Below are positions 47,547-61,240 of a stretch of 64,000 bases of DNA, one piece after another (within the stretch, counting starts at the first letter, position 1; every line of letters starts with the position of its first letter). This DNA is from Tenodera sinensis (lineage: Eukaryota; Arthropoda; Insecta; Mantodea; Mantidae): positions 50,737,076-50,801,075 of the forward strand of contig CM060970.1 of NCBI GenBank assembly GCA_030765045.1, read 5' to 3'. The position numbers and the translations under genes are program-made. A model generated the notes under the pieces. The model did no database searches and had not been told where the DNA came from. It saw only the letters and a program-made list of their open reading frames with translations.

Positions 47547-49047
47547 GGAACTTACAATCAGACTAAGGTTAGATGACAGAGGGTATCTAAAGTTGACTAG
47601 AGTTAAGAGGCTAAGAGCCTGGGACGAATTAGCACAAATTAATAAAATAAAACATGAAATAGATAGGAACATACGTTTTTGTAAGTATAAATTGTTGAAA
47701 AATAGGTAGGTCATGTGAAAGTAAAAATGATACTTTTAATTTTGGGAAAGTAAGATTATGCCAAAGAGCACCATTAATTGTATTTTTGAGTGTTAGCACT
47801 GCAACTGCTGTTGCTGGAGGGCAAAACAAACAGATGCTTTATCCCACCATTCATAAAAGCCAACGGGAGTTTTAACACTATGCAGAACTCGTATGTTCAT
47901 CGACAAATGAAACCAAGGCAGAAAATAAAGGATCAATTTTGGAAAGCGCAACAATCAATTCAGAGAGCACTAACCGGCAGCCGACCGTGATTGTTGAGCA
48001 TGACCGACTGTGGGTGGGTGAGTGGGTGGGCCGGTATGAAACAAAGTGTATGGTGATGGTACTTGTTTTAGGTTAGGTAAAAACGAAGGCTTTTGTTAAA
48101 GTTCAAACTAATCCATTAGGTTCATTTCAAGTACGACATATAAAGTATACCTGCTTTTACCATAAGAACATAAAATTTCATATTGAATAGATAATTTTTC
48201 TACGACGTAAATCGTGATGTCGATATTTAATATGGAAATAAGCAGAAAGAGTGTTAACCTGAAGCACGAAAATAAAGGACTGGTTATTGCTTAACATGCG
48301 AATAGTCGTATTGTAAAACCTGAACGTTTTGCAGCAAAAAGAAAAGAAATATTCCCAAAGTAGGAATGGATTTTATCAGGTACAAGCAAATACTAATATT
48401 TGTGTGTGTTATAAAATTAATCTGGTGTAGCCTTTATCATCACCATCACCATCTTATTCTACGACAGGGTTAGCCAATTTCACCTTGCTGTAATCTACAC
48501 TTGCACTCCTAAACCTAAATTCAAACAGAGAGACAGCGCTTGTCATTTCCCTTGGTTCCCTAGTACGGTTAGATAATGTCATGCTGGTTGCCTATTACTA
48601 AGCCAGGCGCCTTCCCCACTACTGCTTTGTGAGAGACTTCCATCGCCTAGCTCAGATGTGGGTGAGCCGCGAGTGATATTTCAGCAGGCAGAGTCATTGA
48701 GAGTAATTGTGACGTAATTTAGCTACCTCTATTGGAGTAGTGACAAAATACGATGTTTAGTTCTGAAAAACTTCACGATTCTTTTACTAAAATGCAAGGC
48801 ACACATTGAACTACTAAACAATTACTTCAATTGACATTGGCTTAATAATAAAATTGGAGCGAGTTATTTTTCCCTTTTGTTACCACTTCGCACAAAATAT
48901 AAGTTAAACAATTCATTTAGAATACGGTAGCTCGCAGATGTATTGAAGGTCATTAGTTATATTGAAAAATAATTTATTCAGCACGTAAAGAAATTTATTA
49001 TTATATGTACATTTACTTTAGATATAGAAATAGATTATAGAAATATA
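47216..49047. other. Unassigned spacer with two long A tracts
   Basis: A tracts of about 30 (47224-47253) and 28 bp (47516-47543) could be retroposon tails, but no body is recognised. GTGGGTGGGTGAGTGGGTGGG lies at about 48010-48030. Confidence 0.45.
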
Positions 49048-49584
49048 TCACTCACAAAAAAAAAAAACGCATTTGGACATAACCTGTGTTTTAACGAGAT
49101 CTACATTTTTGTATCCTAAGATTTGGTCTATGTTTTACGATTTACCAGTTATACAAAAGTCATCAAGAGTAAATAGGACTACGTAGGGTATAGCCAGAAA
49201 GTTCAAAATATACCTACATTTCATTTGCCATAAGTGTTTTACACATATTGTATTTTAATCAAAATCGTTACACACATTTTTGGGAAAATTCAAAATTTTC
49301 AAACAATTTTGCATGCAAACAATGGTTTGGGGTGGAGGAATTCTCCCACAATCTTAGTGTCGTATCCTTGAGTAAACTTAAATACCAACTTTGATTTTTA
49401 ACCGAATTATCGTTTTTGAGTTATGCAGTTCACAAACACGCGCGCGCGAACGTACCTTTTTCTAAAACTGACTTTTTGGATTCAGGGGGCCTTAAAACAT
49501 ATATTTCCGGTGAACTCTCGATGTCGAAATTTTGCGTCGAGTACAATGCTTCCCCCTACTTGCTATACGTAGCAGAGAAAGTAA
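49048..49584 (+). repeat. Family A repeat, right two-thirds
   Basis: Starts at CACTCACAAAAAAAAAAAACGCATTTGG and ends at TTGCTATACGTAGCAGAGAAAGTAAAA. Well preserved. It carries a short CGCGCGCG run at the CA position. Confidence 0.88.
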
Positions 49585-51552
49585 AAATGTGTGTTCAAAT
49601 AATTTCGCACAGTAATTAGGATTTAAATGGGTTGTTGACAGTTATTTCTTACGACTGTAACGCATCAGATGGTTCTTAAAGCCAAGATAGTCTTAAAAAC
49701 AAACTTGTGTTGATGTGGTAACTTTTGAACCCATTTCAATAATTCACACAGGCGAAGTATACGGAAAGTTTTAGGTGTCGCAATTATCACATTTTCTGAG
49801 TCACTGTTAGGTCTGGACTATTCCATTTGCAATGGAGGGGTGTGTGGCATGTACGCAGTTACCAACTTCAGAGTAGGAAAAACCTCCAAAGGAAAACAAC
49901 CAATCTGTCAAATCAAAACCAAAACCAAAACCAATTATTATTTCACGATATCAAAAGATGTATTTTTATGGTTGTTGAAAGTGCTTATTGTCCTTGTAAA
50001 TTTGGATTAGTCAATAAAAATGCAATATTTTGCCAGAAAATACAGCGAGAAAACGCCTCCTGTTGGTAATGCAGAATGAGTAACTCCCTACAATGGGTGG
50101 TAACGCCTCTATTTGTCTTGACCAATGAGGTGACAGATGGAGAACAGTATTAATACAGCAACTCTCCACATATTTTTCACTAGGTCGCGACTTGTTGAGT
50201 TGTTGGTGAAGTGAATCAGTGTTAGTGATGACAGTGGCAGCTGAACTTTGGCGGTGAACCACCTGTGGGATTCTGGACGCTGTTGGTAAGTACAAAACTT
50301 AATTCTTACAGCTGTGAACATCCACTGTCTTGGTTTCTTCAAGCTCTAGCACATTTTTCAGAAACCTAGAAGAATTCTGGACTGCCTGAGTTCAGCTATT
50401 TGTTTCAGATTTGCTTTATTTTATATTTCTGTCTCAAAATAAAGAACTGCCTTTAGCAGTAGGAACAGATATTTCTGAAAGTGCCGCCGCGAAGACGCAT
50501 GTGCAATCACAAGGGGCATTAAACTCTACTACTAACACGCCCTATGCAAAATTGCAATAAGAATTCAGAGCTTGAAGTAGTCATACGGTGAAAGCGCATT
50601 CTCAAGAATTGTGGATGTACCATATTGCTATTCAAAGGGAATTTCAGGATTTCAACATAGTGGCGTTTTCTTATTTTTCGTGAATAAACTTTGCTTCATT
50701 ACAAGGTAGCGTTTTTCGACAGCAAATGCTGTACCTCATTGGATACATTCTTAAGCATTGATTTTTGTGATTCTTTCCAAATCCAAATTTTACTCGCATA
50801 TGAATATTTCAGATCTTCCGCTCATTTTGGTGTAACTTTCATAGACGCACGTCAATTTTAAACAGTTTTTAATTTTTATTTAAAATAACGCAGTTTATAA
50901 TTTTTAGCCTCTCACAACACCAATTCCCCCCCCCCCCCCCCGCTCCCCCCCAAAAAAAAGACTTCAATTTTTTATACAAATGAATATCCCATTATCTTTG
51001 AAACTTACAGACGCAAAGTGCCGAAATTTTTACCACACATTTTCAGCTAAATAAGCGTTATCTATAAAGCATAGTTATCTTGTAAAAAATTAAAAATAAT
51101 TATTGTTCAATAAAAGGTTAGGCGTTACATTAAAAATCATAACTTTGCTCCTGAAGAGTAAAAATTGGATTCCTTTCATTGGCCAGCTATAAAAGTCCTA
51201 CCAAACTTGCCTAAAAACTGCAGTTATTGTCTTAGTTTCTCACATAATGGTTCGTCAGTTAACACTGGCAAGGTGTTAACATTTATTTTACATGTGAGCG
51301 AGTTAGAAATTTTAGCTTGGACTTGAACATTTATAGTAATGTTTTAAAGTTTTGTGCTATTTTTATGTTTTAATGCATATTTAAATATTTAGATACATGA
51401 GCACAAATTCAGCTGAACTTTTTAATTGCATATAATTTCATTTATCTATTTTAGACAAGCACAAAAACGAAGCTAGATTTAGTCAAACTTGCTGTCGTTA
51501 CTTCCAAAGAAGTTACCTTCACAATCCACAATATTCTAAACCTTCAAATTCG
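49585..51552. other. Unassigned spacer, about 2 kb
   Basis: An AAAACC repeat lies at 49913-49937 and a C16 tract at 50926-50941. A GTTGGTAAGTAC donor-like site lies at about 50282-50293 after a GC-richer 180-bp block. No gene is called. Confidence 0.45.
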
Positions 51553-51876
51553 CTAGTCCTTTCTTGGTTGAACCAAATAACACGTTAATACTAGCTCAGT
51601 GTATGCCAGACCCACTGGTAGTAAAATGCTAAAAGTGTTTTCTGTTTTCGTCTCCATATCCTTAGTTTTAAGCTCACGTTCAAACTTCTTTTGCAGGTTT
51701 TTGTATTTTGTAATTTGTTCAAATTTTTGCCATTTTGAAATAGTGGCAAAACTTAAGAGACATAAAATATGTCCATATTTAAAGTACTGAGTGAATTTTA
51801 ATGTATCTTTTTCAGCTTCTTGCTTTTCAGTAATATATTTGTATCTTAAGTGACAAAAGTGGACAAAAAGTGACAT
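51553..51876 (-). CDS. Unrecognised 107-codon frame (doubtful)
   Basis: An open minus frame whose middle (KWQKFEQITKYKNLQKKFER and following ELKTKDMETKTE) is charged and could form a short coiled coil. It ends in a hydrophobic stretch, LLPVGLAYTELVLTCYLVQP. I recognise no family. Its upstream end overlaps the beginning of the tandem repeat region, so it may belong to a mobile element. It is more likely noise than gene. Confidence 0.2.
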   Translation of the reverse strand: MSLFVHFCHLRYKYITEKQEAEKDTLKFTQYFKYGHILCLLSFATISKWQKFEQITKYKNLQKKFERELKTKDMETKTENTFSILLPVGLAYTELVLTCYLVQPRKD

Positions 51877-52480
51877 TGGAAGAATTATGAGTTAGGTATC
51901 TCAGTGTGTATGTGCAGAGCGGTAATTATTTCTTGCAATAATTAATAACAAGTACAAAGGAATACGTATGTGAAAATCTTCCAAAACGAACAAAAACCCA
52001 TTTGTGTTTTAAGTGCAACAAAGGTGTGTGTGCAGAAGTATTTGCAATAATTTATCAAAATTACAAGCGAACACATCAGTGAAAATTGCTCCAAAACCGA
52101 CAAAAATCTATTTGAGTTTTAAGTAGAACACAAAGTGCAAGAATTATGACTTATTTCAGTGTGCATGTGCAAAGGCATTTGGAAACAATACCAATTATAT
52201 GGGAACAGATGTGTGAAAAAGCCTCCATAACGGACAAAATTTCTATTTTTGTTTATAGTTGGACAAAAAGTTTAAGAATTGTGTGTTCTCAGTGTGCATG
52301 AGCAGAGAAATTCGCAAAATTTATAAAAATTACGCAGAAATAAATCTGGGAAGTTGCTCCAAAACCGACAAGCATCCATTTGTGTTTTAAGTACAAGAAA
52401 AAGTGCAAGAATTGTTAGTGTGCATATGCAGGGGTATTTTATTTACAGTGGTAGTTTCTTTTGCAAGGATTACAAGGGAA
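51850..52480. repeat. Degenerate tandem array, about 134-bp unit
   Basis: CCAAAACGAACAAAAACCCA, CCAAAACCGACAAAAATCTA, CCATAACGGACAAAATTTCT and CCAAAACCGACAAGCATCCA begin at 51981, 52091, 52225 and 52359, so spacing is 110, 134 and 134. Each is followed by ATTTGTGTTTTAAGT-like sequence, AAGAATT, and TCAGTGTGCATGTGCA. A partial unit lies upstream from about 51850. Confidence 0.8.
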
Positions 52481-52544
52481 TAGATCTGAAAAAAACAAAA
52501 ACAACAACAACAAAAATCCAAATTTTGATGTCTAAAAAATATGT

Positions 52545-53292
52545 GTTTCACTCTCACGGCTTTCTCTACTCTTGCATTAACTATTCGTACAAACTCTTAT
52601 TCCTCCGTCCTCTTCATGTTAGTCGAGATTAACATTTGCAGAAATTACCTTATTGTTAATTTTCTTATAAGTGCAAGGGGAATATGGAAATACAACTTTG
52701 AGTGATTGTCAAATCTTTCAAAGTTTTGAAATTCCGTTCTCTGCACGGCCAAGAGTTAAAAACATGAATAACGACCATTTAAGAAAATTATAAATGTTGC
52801 AAAATTCACACAAATAACAAGGAATATCTGTTAAGTAGATTACTCCAGAAAAAATGAATTTGGGCATAACGTGTGTGGTTCAACGAGGTCTACATTTTTG
52901 TATAGTAAGATTTGGTCTATCTCTTACGGTTTACCAGTTATTCAAAAGTTAAAGAGTAAACAGGACTATATAGACTAAAGTCAGAAAATTCAAAATTTAC
53001 ATTTCATTTTCCATAAAAATATCTGAAATTTATGCCATTTAAGTCAAAGTCGATAGCCATTTTTGAGAAAAACAAAACTTTTAAAAAAGGGTAGTTTAAG
53101 GCGCAGCCTTGAAAGATATTAAACTTAAATACCAAACTTTGGTTTTTAATCAACTGTTCGTTCTTGAGTTATGTGTCTACAGATACACACAGCACAAACA
53201 CATACGGTCTTTTTTCTAGAACTGCTTTCTTTTTGGATTCAGTGGGGGCCTCAAAACATATATTTCCGGTAACTAAGCGTAGTAGAGAAAGT
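52545..53292 (+). repeat. Family A repeat, full length with 3' deletion
   Basis: The left end is GTGTTTCACTCTCACGGCTTTCTCTAC. The right end goes from CATATATTTCCGGT directly to AACTAAGCGTAGTAGAGAAAGTAAT, so the TCTCGACATCGAATTTT block is lost. Confidence 0.88.
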
Positions 53293-54579
<1,287 letters not shown>

Positions 54580-54639
54580 TATAAATGGTATAAATTTCAA
54601 CCAACCCAAAAAAGCTTTAGATTTTTCAATTTTCACAGA

Positions 54640-54760
54640 TGTGGTCACTTAAATGGAGCAAAATGTGCAAAAGTGAGTGGTCCTTGTGTGCATGTTTAGA
54701 GCCATTTTATGTATTTTATTTACAGTGGTAAATTCTTTTACAAGAATTTCTAAAAATTAC
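54640..54760. repeat. Dispersed copy of the 134-bp array end
   Basis: GTATTTTATTTACAGTGGTAAATTCTTTTACAAG matches TATTTTATTTACAGTGGTAGTTTCTTTTGCAAG at 52434-52470. The preceding GTGTGCATGT also matches. Confidence 0.65.
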
Positions 54761-55479
54761 GGTTTAAAAACCCGTATAATCGTATATATTTAAATTAAAT
54801 GCTTTCATATTTGCTTTTTTGAATTACTTTGAAATTTACCAGAATCTTTATACTATGCCCCCCCAAAAAGGAATGTGTGACAGCGTTTGCAATTTTGCAA
54901 CGAAACAAGCTTCGCCTTTAAGAGTAACTGAACTTTCGACATAAATTACAAAAGAACAGTAATCTTTAAAATATTTCATAGAAGAAATTCTTAGATATCG
55001 CAGAATAAAGTTTCGTCTTTGGGTCAACAAAAGTAGAAGTGCGCAAATGTTATAACTTGATTTTCATTATTCTCATTTTTGTACATTTTTACGGTTTTAA
55101 AATGTTCCTCGTGATGCAGATCCCTCAATTTTTCAGCATGCGCTTTTGGAGGTAGATGAAAATATCTAAAAACACTTTTCTTATTTTCAGGGATGATACT
55201 GTATTTAGAGGTTTTACAATTCAACACAGGCTGAAGTTTAGAAGTTAAAAGCAATGCACAATTTATTACATTTTTTCCAATAAAAGTTATAATTATACAT
55301 AAAATGTAATCCAAAGTTGCAATATTCAAGGAACACTATGTACATTGTAAAAGTTTTAAAATTTTTATTGCGTTGAAAATTTCAATTCAACTTATTTTTC
55401 GAGTTTTGAAAACTTTTCTTGGAAAATTAGACACACGTGACCAAGAAATTATCATAATTATTTTTGAAAGAAATTAATT
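54761..55479. other. Unassigned AT-rich spacer
   Basis: A 101-codon minus frame (55024-55329) has no recognisable motif. Confidence 0.45.
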
Positions 55480-55920
55480 TCAGATAATCTTGTTAAAATA
55501 TAAAGAAGAAAATCAATATTTTCGAAAGAAAATTCCAGGGAGTTTAAGTTGGCGGATTTCTTTCAAAATCTTAATGTCCTATCCTTAAAAGATGGAAAAT
55601 CTAAATATCAAGTTTGGTATCCAACCGACTGTTTGCTTTTGTGTTATACTGTTAATAGTAAGACAGACGCACATATAACCACACAGACCTGTTTCTAAAA
55701 ATGCATATTTTTAAGTTCAGGTTTTCTCAAAACATCTATTTCTGGTGAAATTTCTGTATCAAAATTTTGGGTAGAATGCAACACTTGCTTACTATAAGCA
55801 TGTAAAACACAATACATATTTTTTTCTCAGGAGGTCTCAAAACGTGCATTTTGAGTGAAAGTTGGTATCAGTTTTGATGGAATCAATATCTCCTACGTAT
55901 TATGTGTAATAGAGGAGGTA
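55480..55920 (+). repeat. Family A right half with duplicated end
   Basis: AATCTTAATGTCCTATCCTTAAAAG is followed by CCAACCGACTGTTTGC, then a right-end block (CAAAACATCTATTTCTGGTG..). A second version of the same block follows at about 55825-55920 (TCTCAAAACGTGCATTTTGAGTG..TAATAGAGGAGGTAAAAA). Confidence 0.7.
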
Positions 55921-56956
55921 AAAATTAACACGTAATACTACCTATACGTCTATAAAACAAGGCAAAATTATAAAAGGCTTGAAATGTGTAAACTTGAATA
56001 ACGTATCTGAAACTTCTGCAGGAAACGCCTTACATGAAACTACAAGAATATTCTAAAGGCAATTTGAAAATTTGTGTAGTTCAAAAGTTGTAAAATAATT
56101 TAAATAAATGAGTAAAATATTACTAAGGAGAAGTGTAGACCTTTAGATATCAATTTCATTTCGAATTTATAATCAGCAGTAGTGTAGGTTTTCTTCAACG
56201 TCGCCTCCCAGGTAGGCAACCCAGCAAACAGTTGTGTGCTGAGTAATATTCGGGTCCCACTTTAGGTGAGTCAAGTGTTGGACATTTATGGTATGTTAGC
56301 ATCTGAAACTAGAGTAAACAAGTAGGTATTTGATGCTGCTACAATAGGCAGTATATAGCAGCAATTAGAGGAGTGTGCAAAACGGCTATAAATGTCGTAG
56401 AACCGCCTCTCCAATAGGCATGATGGACAACTGAGTCATCGTTTGTGAGCTGTTTGCTGGCTGGACATCGGGAGTTGAGGGACAGCGACATAAGGTGAGT
56501 GCGAATATTTTGTTATTATGTATAAATAAGTTTAAAATTTAGTTATATAAACGCTGGTCTAAGCTCGCGCAGACTACTGCAGTCAAGCATAGAAGGTGTA
56601 CCTTCGGTAACTTTGTGCGTCAAATCACATTAAATGTCCTCGAAACATTAGAACCTTGCTTTGTTGTTAAAATATGGCACGCATTGGAGTGGAGTTTTTA
56701 AGCTTCACACATTAAATAATTACATAGCTTCTATTTGAGTATGAATCAATCCGCGTTTATCCTAGTTTTCGTGAACATGTTCGCAAACCCATATCACAAA
56801 CATAGGACAAAAGCGAAATAAAATACCTGAATTTAGACATCAACAATGTTTCAGCTCGAGTGTGACACATGATTTAACATATTTTGGGTCATTTTAATAA
56901 ACAGCAAACCACTACTCTGAAAACGAACTGAGAATTAACACAGCTCGTTTCTTGTT
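55921..56956. other. Unassigned spacer
   Basis: A donor-like ATAAGGTGAGTGC lies at about 56491-56503 at the end of a GC-richer 100-bp block. No frame supports a gene. Confidence 0.45.
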
Positions 56957-57385
56957 ATTTTCTCTACTTCTAAAGTATTCACTATACCTAGCGGAAGTAT
57001 TGTATTCGATCCAAAAATTTTATGTCGAGATTTCACCAGAAATATGTTTTGAGGCCCCCTGAATCCGAAAAAGCATGTTTAGAAAAAGGTCCGTGTGTCT
57101 GGGTCTGTGGACAGCATAACTCAAAAACGAAAAGTCGGTTAAAAACCAAAGTTGGTATTTAAGTTGGTCTTTCAAGTATGCGACACGAAGATTTTGAAGA
57201 AAATAGCCCCACCCTAAACTACCCTTTACATGGAAAATTTATTGATAAGTTTGATTTTCTTGAAAATGGCTAACGATTTTTATTAAAATGTCATATGTAT
57301 AAGATATTTGTATGACGAAATGTATATCTTGATTTTTTTGGCTATAGTTTATGTAGTCCTGTTTACTCTGGAAAAGCTTTAAACG
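56957..57385 (-). repeat. Family A right half
   Basis: From ATTTTCTCTACTTCTAAAGTATTC to TGTTTACTCTGGAAAAGCTTTAAACG. The internal CA block is short here (GTGTGTCTGGGTCTGTGGACAGC), which shows the unexpanded form. Confidence 0.88.
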
Positions 57386-57694
57386 TCGTTATCTTTAAAG
57401 GGGTGATTAAGTGGAACAATTACTAAAAGATAAATTACACTTTAATTTTATAGCAGTCTTATTAGATATCTCCTAGTTATTTTAATATATATATTATAAT
57501 TTCAGACAAAACTTATATTTTAAGTACATATGACTTTCTCTCACCTCTATCGCTTATAAGCAGGTATTTAATTATTATTTATTTATGCCAACAAACTTAC
57601 TGTTGGTGTTTTTAAACACACAAGCCGTGTGTGGGCAAAGTTCCAGTTCTACCTCTTAGGTATTTAATTGTTGTTATGAAAATTTATTTTACAC
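57386..57694. other. Unassigned spacer
   Basis: Nothing recognised. Confidence 0.5.
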
Positions 57695-57870
57695 TACTTC
57701 TGTGGCCCGATAGTTAGGATTCTATCTTGTAAATCCAGAGGGCTTAGGTTAGATTCCCAGCTTAAGGAAGGAAATATTTCTTTAACAGGGTTATTATCCA
57801 TTCTGGATTTAATAGAAATATCCTGAGAGCTGAGTGATCCTTGATGGCCAACACCCTCCCTCAAAAGTTT
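57695..57870 (+). repeat. Possible SINE head
   Basis: GTGGCCCGATAGTTAGGATTC (A-box-like) and CTTAGGTTAGATTCCCAGC (B-box-like) are spaced as in a tRNA head. The body beyond does not match the other SINEs clearly. Confidence 0.45.
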
Positions 57871-58019
57871 AGTTTGCTATCTGCTACACCGTAATCAAGC
57901 TAAAAGTTTTCATACACAGCTCAACTACACATTTAGTTAATGGCAATCGCATAGCGATAGTACATTGTTTTAGAAATGAAACTATTCACTGGCCTTAGAA
58001 TTTCACACTATTTCCACGT

Positions 58020-58600
58020 ATTGGAGAAACAGCTGAACAGGAGTTTAAAAGAATTAATTAAATGTTGAACAATTCGAACCATTAATAACCGATTTAAAAA
58101 TGACCGATGTCACTAAATATTATTTCAACTAAATTGTGTGTTTCATGAGATATAACAAGAACTAAAGCAATTCCTACAAAATCTAAGTTACCTATACGTT
58201 TTATTTTAATTATTTGTAAATATCTTTAATATATTTAAATTAAAATCGTTAGCCATTTTTGGTAAAAACCGAAATTTTCAAAAATAAAACAAAAATAAAA
58301 TAAGAAAACTTCCATGCAAATGTCAACTTGTAATGGAGAATCTTCCTGAAAATGTTCGTATTGCGTCTCTGGAAGGGATTGAAATTTAATAGCAGTTTTG
58401 GTATTTATCTGATATTTCGTCTTACAGGGATGCTGTTCACAGACGTGCAAGCGTACACTCACACGCACACGACGAAGTTCACGAAAAAGTTAATTCATTA
58501 ACTTCAAAACACGTATTCCCGGTGAAATTTCGTTAGCAAATTTTTGGTTGTAGTGCAACTCATGCTACCTCTATCTAGTATATGCCAAGTAGAGAAAGTA
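58020..58600 (+). repeat. Family A repeat, diverged
   Basis: GTTGAACAATTCGAACCATTAATAACC is followed by GTGTGTTTCATGAGATATAAC, AAAATCGTTAGCCATTTTTGG, GCTGTTCACAGACGTGC and CCGGTGAAATTTCG. The right end is CCAAGTAGAGAAAGTAGAG. A minus frame at 58235-58468 is repeat sequence. Confidence 0.75.
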
Positions 58601-59049
58601 GAGAGGAATTAATAACCTCTACACAGATGAGCTAAGTTGCTGAACTGCAGCCCTTGTTACTGGGGAAGTTTTGCCCTACAATTACCTTATTTTTGTTTTT
58701 GTATATTTTTAGTTGGAAATAATTGCGGTTAAATTTTAATTAGACGGTGTTACAGGTAAGAAAATAATTCTCCTTAATCAACAAACTTATTCGATCAAAC
58801 CATATCACCTTAGAAGTAAGTCATATAATCCCTCTAAAATTCCCACTTTGATATCTTAGTTTCCCTTACAGGGGCCATGAACTTAGGGTATTTTACATTG
58901 GCGATAGGGGTTTTTTAATCTTAAATTCGTATTGCAGGGAAGGTTTTTCTTTTGACATGCGCACTCTATTTACAATGGTTCTCGGAGTTCCATTCTATAT
59001 TGAGCATGAAAGATTGCCTAATCTGCTCAGGACCTCTTAGGTTAGATTC
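58601..59049. other. Unassigned spacer
   Basis: Nothing recognised. Confidence 0.5.
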
Positions 59050-59190
59050 CTCTAGGTGGCGTAAATGTACAGCACGGGACCACCGCCTTTACTCCCTTCC
59101 GAAGAAAGCCATGCTAAGGGTTTTGACATCTGAAAAAAGCCATTGCCTTCAGTTGGATTAGAACCCGTGACCTCGGGAACCCGAGAGTTT
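59050..59190 (-). repeat. SINE (family S-b) head and body fragment
   Basis: On the minus strand: CTCGGGTTCCCGAGGTCACGGGTTCTAATCC (B-box region), AACTGAAGGCAATGGC, CCTTAGCATGGCTTTCTTCGG, and AGTAAAGGCGGTGGTCCCGTGCTGTACATTTACGCC. The body recurs at 7930-8035. A 69-codon + frame here is part of the SINE. Confidence 0.7.
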
Positions 59191-59678
59191 TGTATTACTA
59201 ATTTTTTGTAGTTTATTTTATTATTTGTTTAGGTAATAATAAGATGAACAGAATGGAGAAAAAAGTATCAATCAATTTAAACATATTAACGGATTACTAA
59301 TGGTGCTCCTATGTTTTCCTTCGTATTTATTTTCATATTAGACTACATTAATGACTCGCACGGTGTTACGTCCCCCCCCCCCAAAAAAAAAAAAAATAGA
59401 AGAATTAAACAACTCAAGTGTGTGATCAGTTATTATGCATGTGATAGTTTTACAAATTGTTGTGAATTATTATGTTTAAAATATGTGTTTCTAGGTCTAC
59501 AAGTTTGTTTTAAACCACTGCTCTTTACTTCAATATAAGTAGTGTTCAGCACTAGACTCTTAAGAACCCTGATATTGGGTTTAGGAACTACTGTTTTTTA
59601 GTTCAAAATGTGTACGGTCGAATGCATAAAATCGTGCCGACAAACAGGCACACGCATGCGCGCGCACACACGCACACA
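59191..59678. other. Unassigned spacer
   Basis: A C10/A13 double homopolymer lies at about 59372-59396. A GCGCGCGCACACACGCACACA alternating tract leads into the next element. Confidence 0.5.
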
Positions 59679-60381
59679 GGGTGGCCGATATAAAGTGTTA
59701 CAGATGAATATCTTAAACGAACAGATTAAAATAGTTTTTTTAAAGCTGTCATTGAAAACATCTCGCTCATGAACTGGACGAGAAAATAAAGAATCAAATC
59801 AAAGAACAATGGATATTGTGGTTTCAAAACCTCCTGAACTAACTTAACACCGTTGGGCTACTGTTTATGGGGATACATAAAACAAAGTCATGTTTTAAAC
59901 ATCTACAACCAAAGAGAACATACAATTTCGAATACGTGAAGCTTGTCGCACTATTAGCCCCTATATGTTGTTAACAGCAAAAGCATTTCCAAATGTTTAA
60001 ATGTTAATGGAAGCAACTGAGTATTTAATACAGTTATCACCTGAGTTGACTTATTTGTTTAGTACTCTTTTCTAGTAATTTATAGATACTTCAAAGAAAA
60101 CATCCTATAACAACTCAAAATTCATTTTAGAATAAAAATGGTCTTAATAAAAGCTGGTTACTTCGTTGACGCAAACCAGAATACACAAAAAAATTTACCA
60201 TGGTTTCGTTTAAAATTCTGACTTTGGGCCTCATAATGGGCTCCATGAAAATATTTTCCATATCATAGTTTGGAAGGTCCTTTGTTCCAATAAGATTTGG
60301 AATTACTCTTGGCATTTGTTTTCTTTTTTTTTTTTTCTGTTCGATTAAGAGATATTCGACTGTAACACTTTATATGGACCA

Positions 60382-60384
<3 letters not shown>
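59679..60384. mobile_element. MITE with about 47-bp terminal inverted repeats
   Basis: The left end GGGTGGCCGATATAAAGTG, continuing TTACAGATGAATATCTTAAACGAACAG, is matched in inverted form by CTGTTCGATTAAGAGATATTCGACTGTAACACTTTATATGGACCACC at 60337-60383. The 0.7-kb interior has no transposase; the 62-codon minus frame (60127-60315) is not recognised. CA repeats abut the left end and TG repeats the right end, extending the inverted symmetry. Confidence 0.8.
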
Positions 60385-60470
<86 letters not shown>

Positions 60471-60478
60471 CGCGCGCG
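60384..60478. repeat. (TG)n(CG)n microsatellite
   Basis: About 78 bp of TG with one TATG interruption, then CG, starting exactly at the right end of the MITE. Confidence 0.97.
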
Positions 60479-60479
60479 T

Positions 60480-60962
60480 ACATATTACAATGCAAACAGT
60501 TTTGTTAAGGGAACACCAAACCACCTACCATCTCTGCTTCCCTTGCCTTGTGCTATACTTAATATTTGTTTTGCTTCCCCCTTTTCGTTCGCTCCTGATC
60601 TTGAAACCTATCTTTATTAATTGATTATAGCTTGAATGCCACTTTCACTTCAAATCAATATTATATGGATAAGTCCAGGGGCTGGTGTAGAACACGGGTG
60701 GTAAGGGAAATATTTTAATATTAAATAAAAAATGCTGTATCGGCACATTTCATTGCATTCGACTATGCATATATTTAAAATATTACGGTGGTAAATTAGG
60801 CATCTGAACATGTTTCATTTGATGCTATGAATTTCCAAGATACTAAACGTTTTAAAAATATTTCACATAACATTTTGCAAGAATTTGGAACCTGATTGCA
60901 ACATAGAAACTGAACAGTTGGTCGCGTTCTTAGTTTTTTACTCATGCAGACAATGCTAGAGG
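60480..60962. other. Unassigned spacer
   Basis: Nothing recognised. Confidence 0.5.
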
Positions 60963-61240
60963 TCAGGGCGGGTTTTCTCCGGGTTCTACGGTTTCCCCTG
61001 CAGCCAATCATTCCACCAATTGCTCCACCATCACCGTTCGAATCATCGATTTCGCCTGCATTTCATATCATCCTCTTCCTCACTATCATACCTGGTTCTT
61101 GGCTGACCACCCACTTCCAGGTCTTCACTCTGTCCGGTCCATAGGTTCCTCTGCTCCCCGACAGGAGTCTGACCCTAGGCATTGACTTGTAAGTCCTAGG
61201 GGTGTAAGTCCTGCATAAGGGCAGGGTAATCAGGTAAAGA
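60963..61240 (+). repeat. SINE (family S-a), 5' truncated
   Basis: GGGTTTTCTCCGGGTTCTACGG..CCAATTGCTCCACCATCACC..GGTTCTTGGCTGACCACCC..GTTCCTCTGCTCCCCGACAGG matches 13080-13325 almost base for base. The tRNA-like head is absent. A short TAAGTCCTAGGGGTGTAAGTCC duplication near the end is particular to this copy. Confidence 0.85.
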
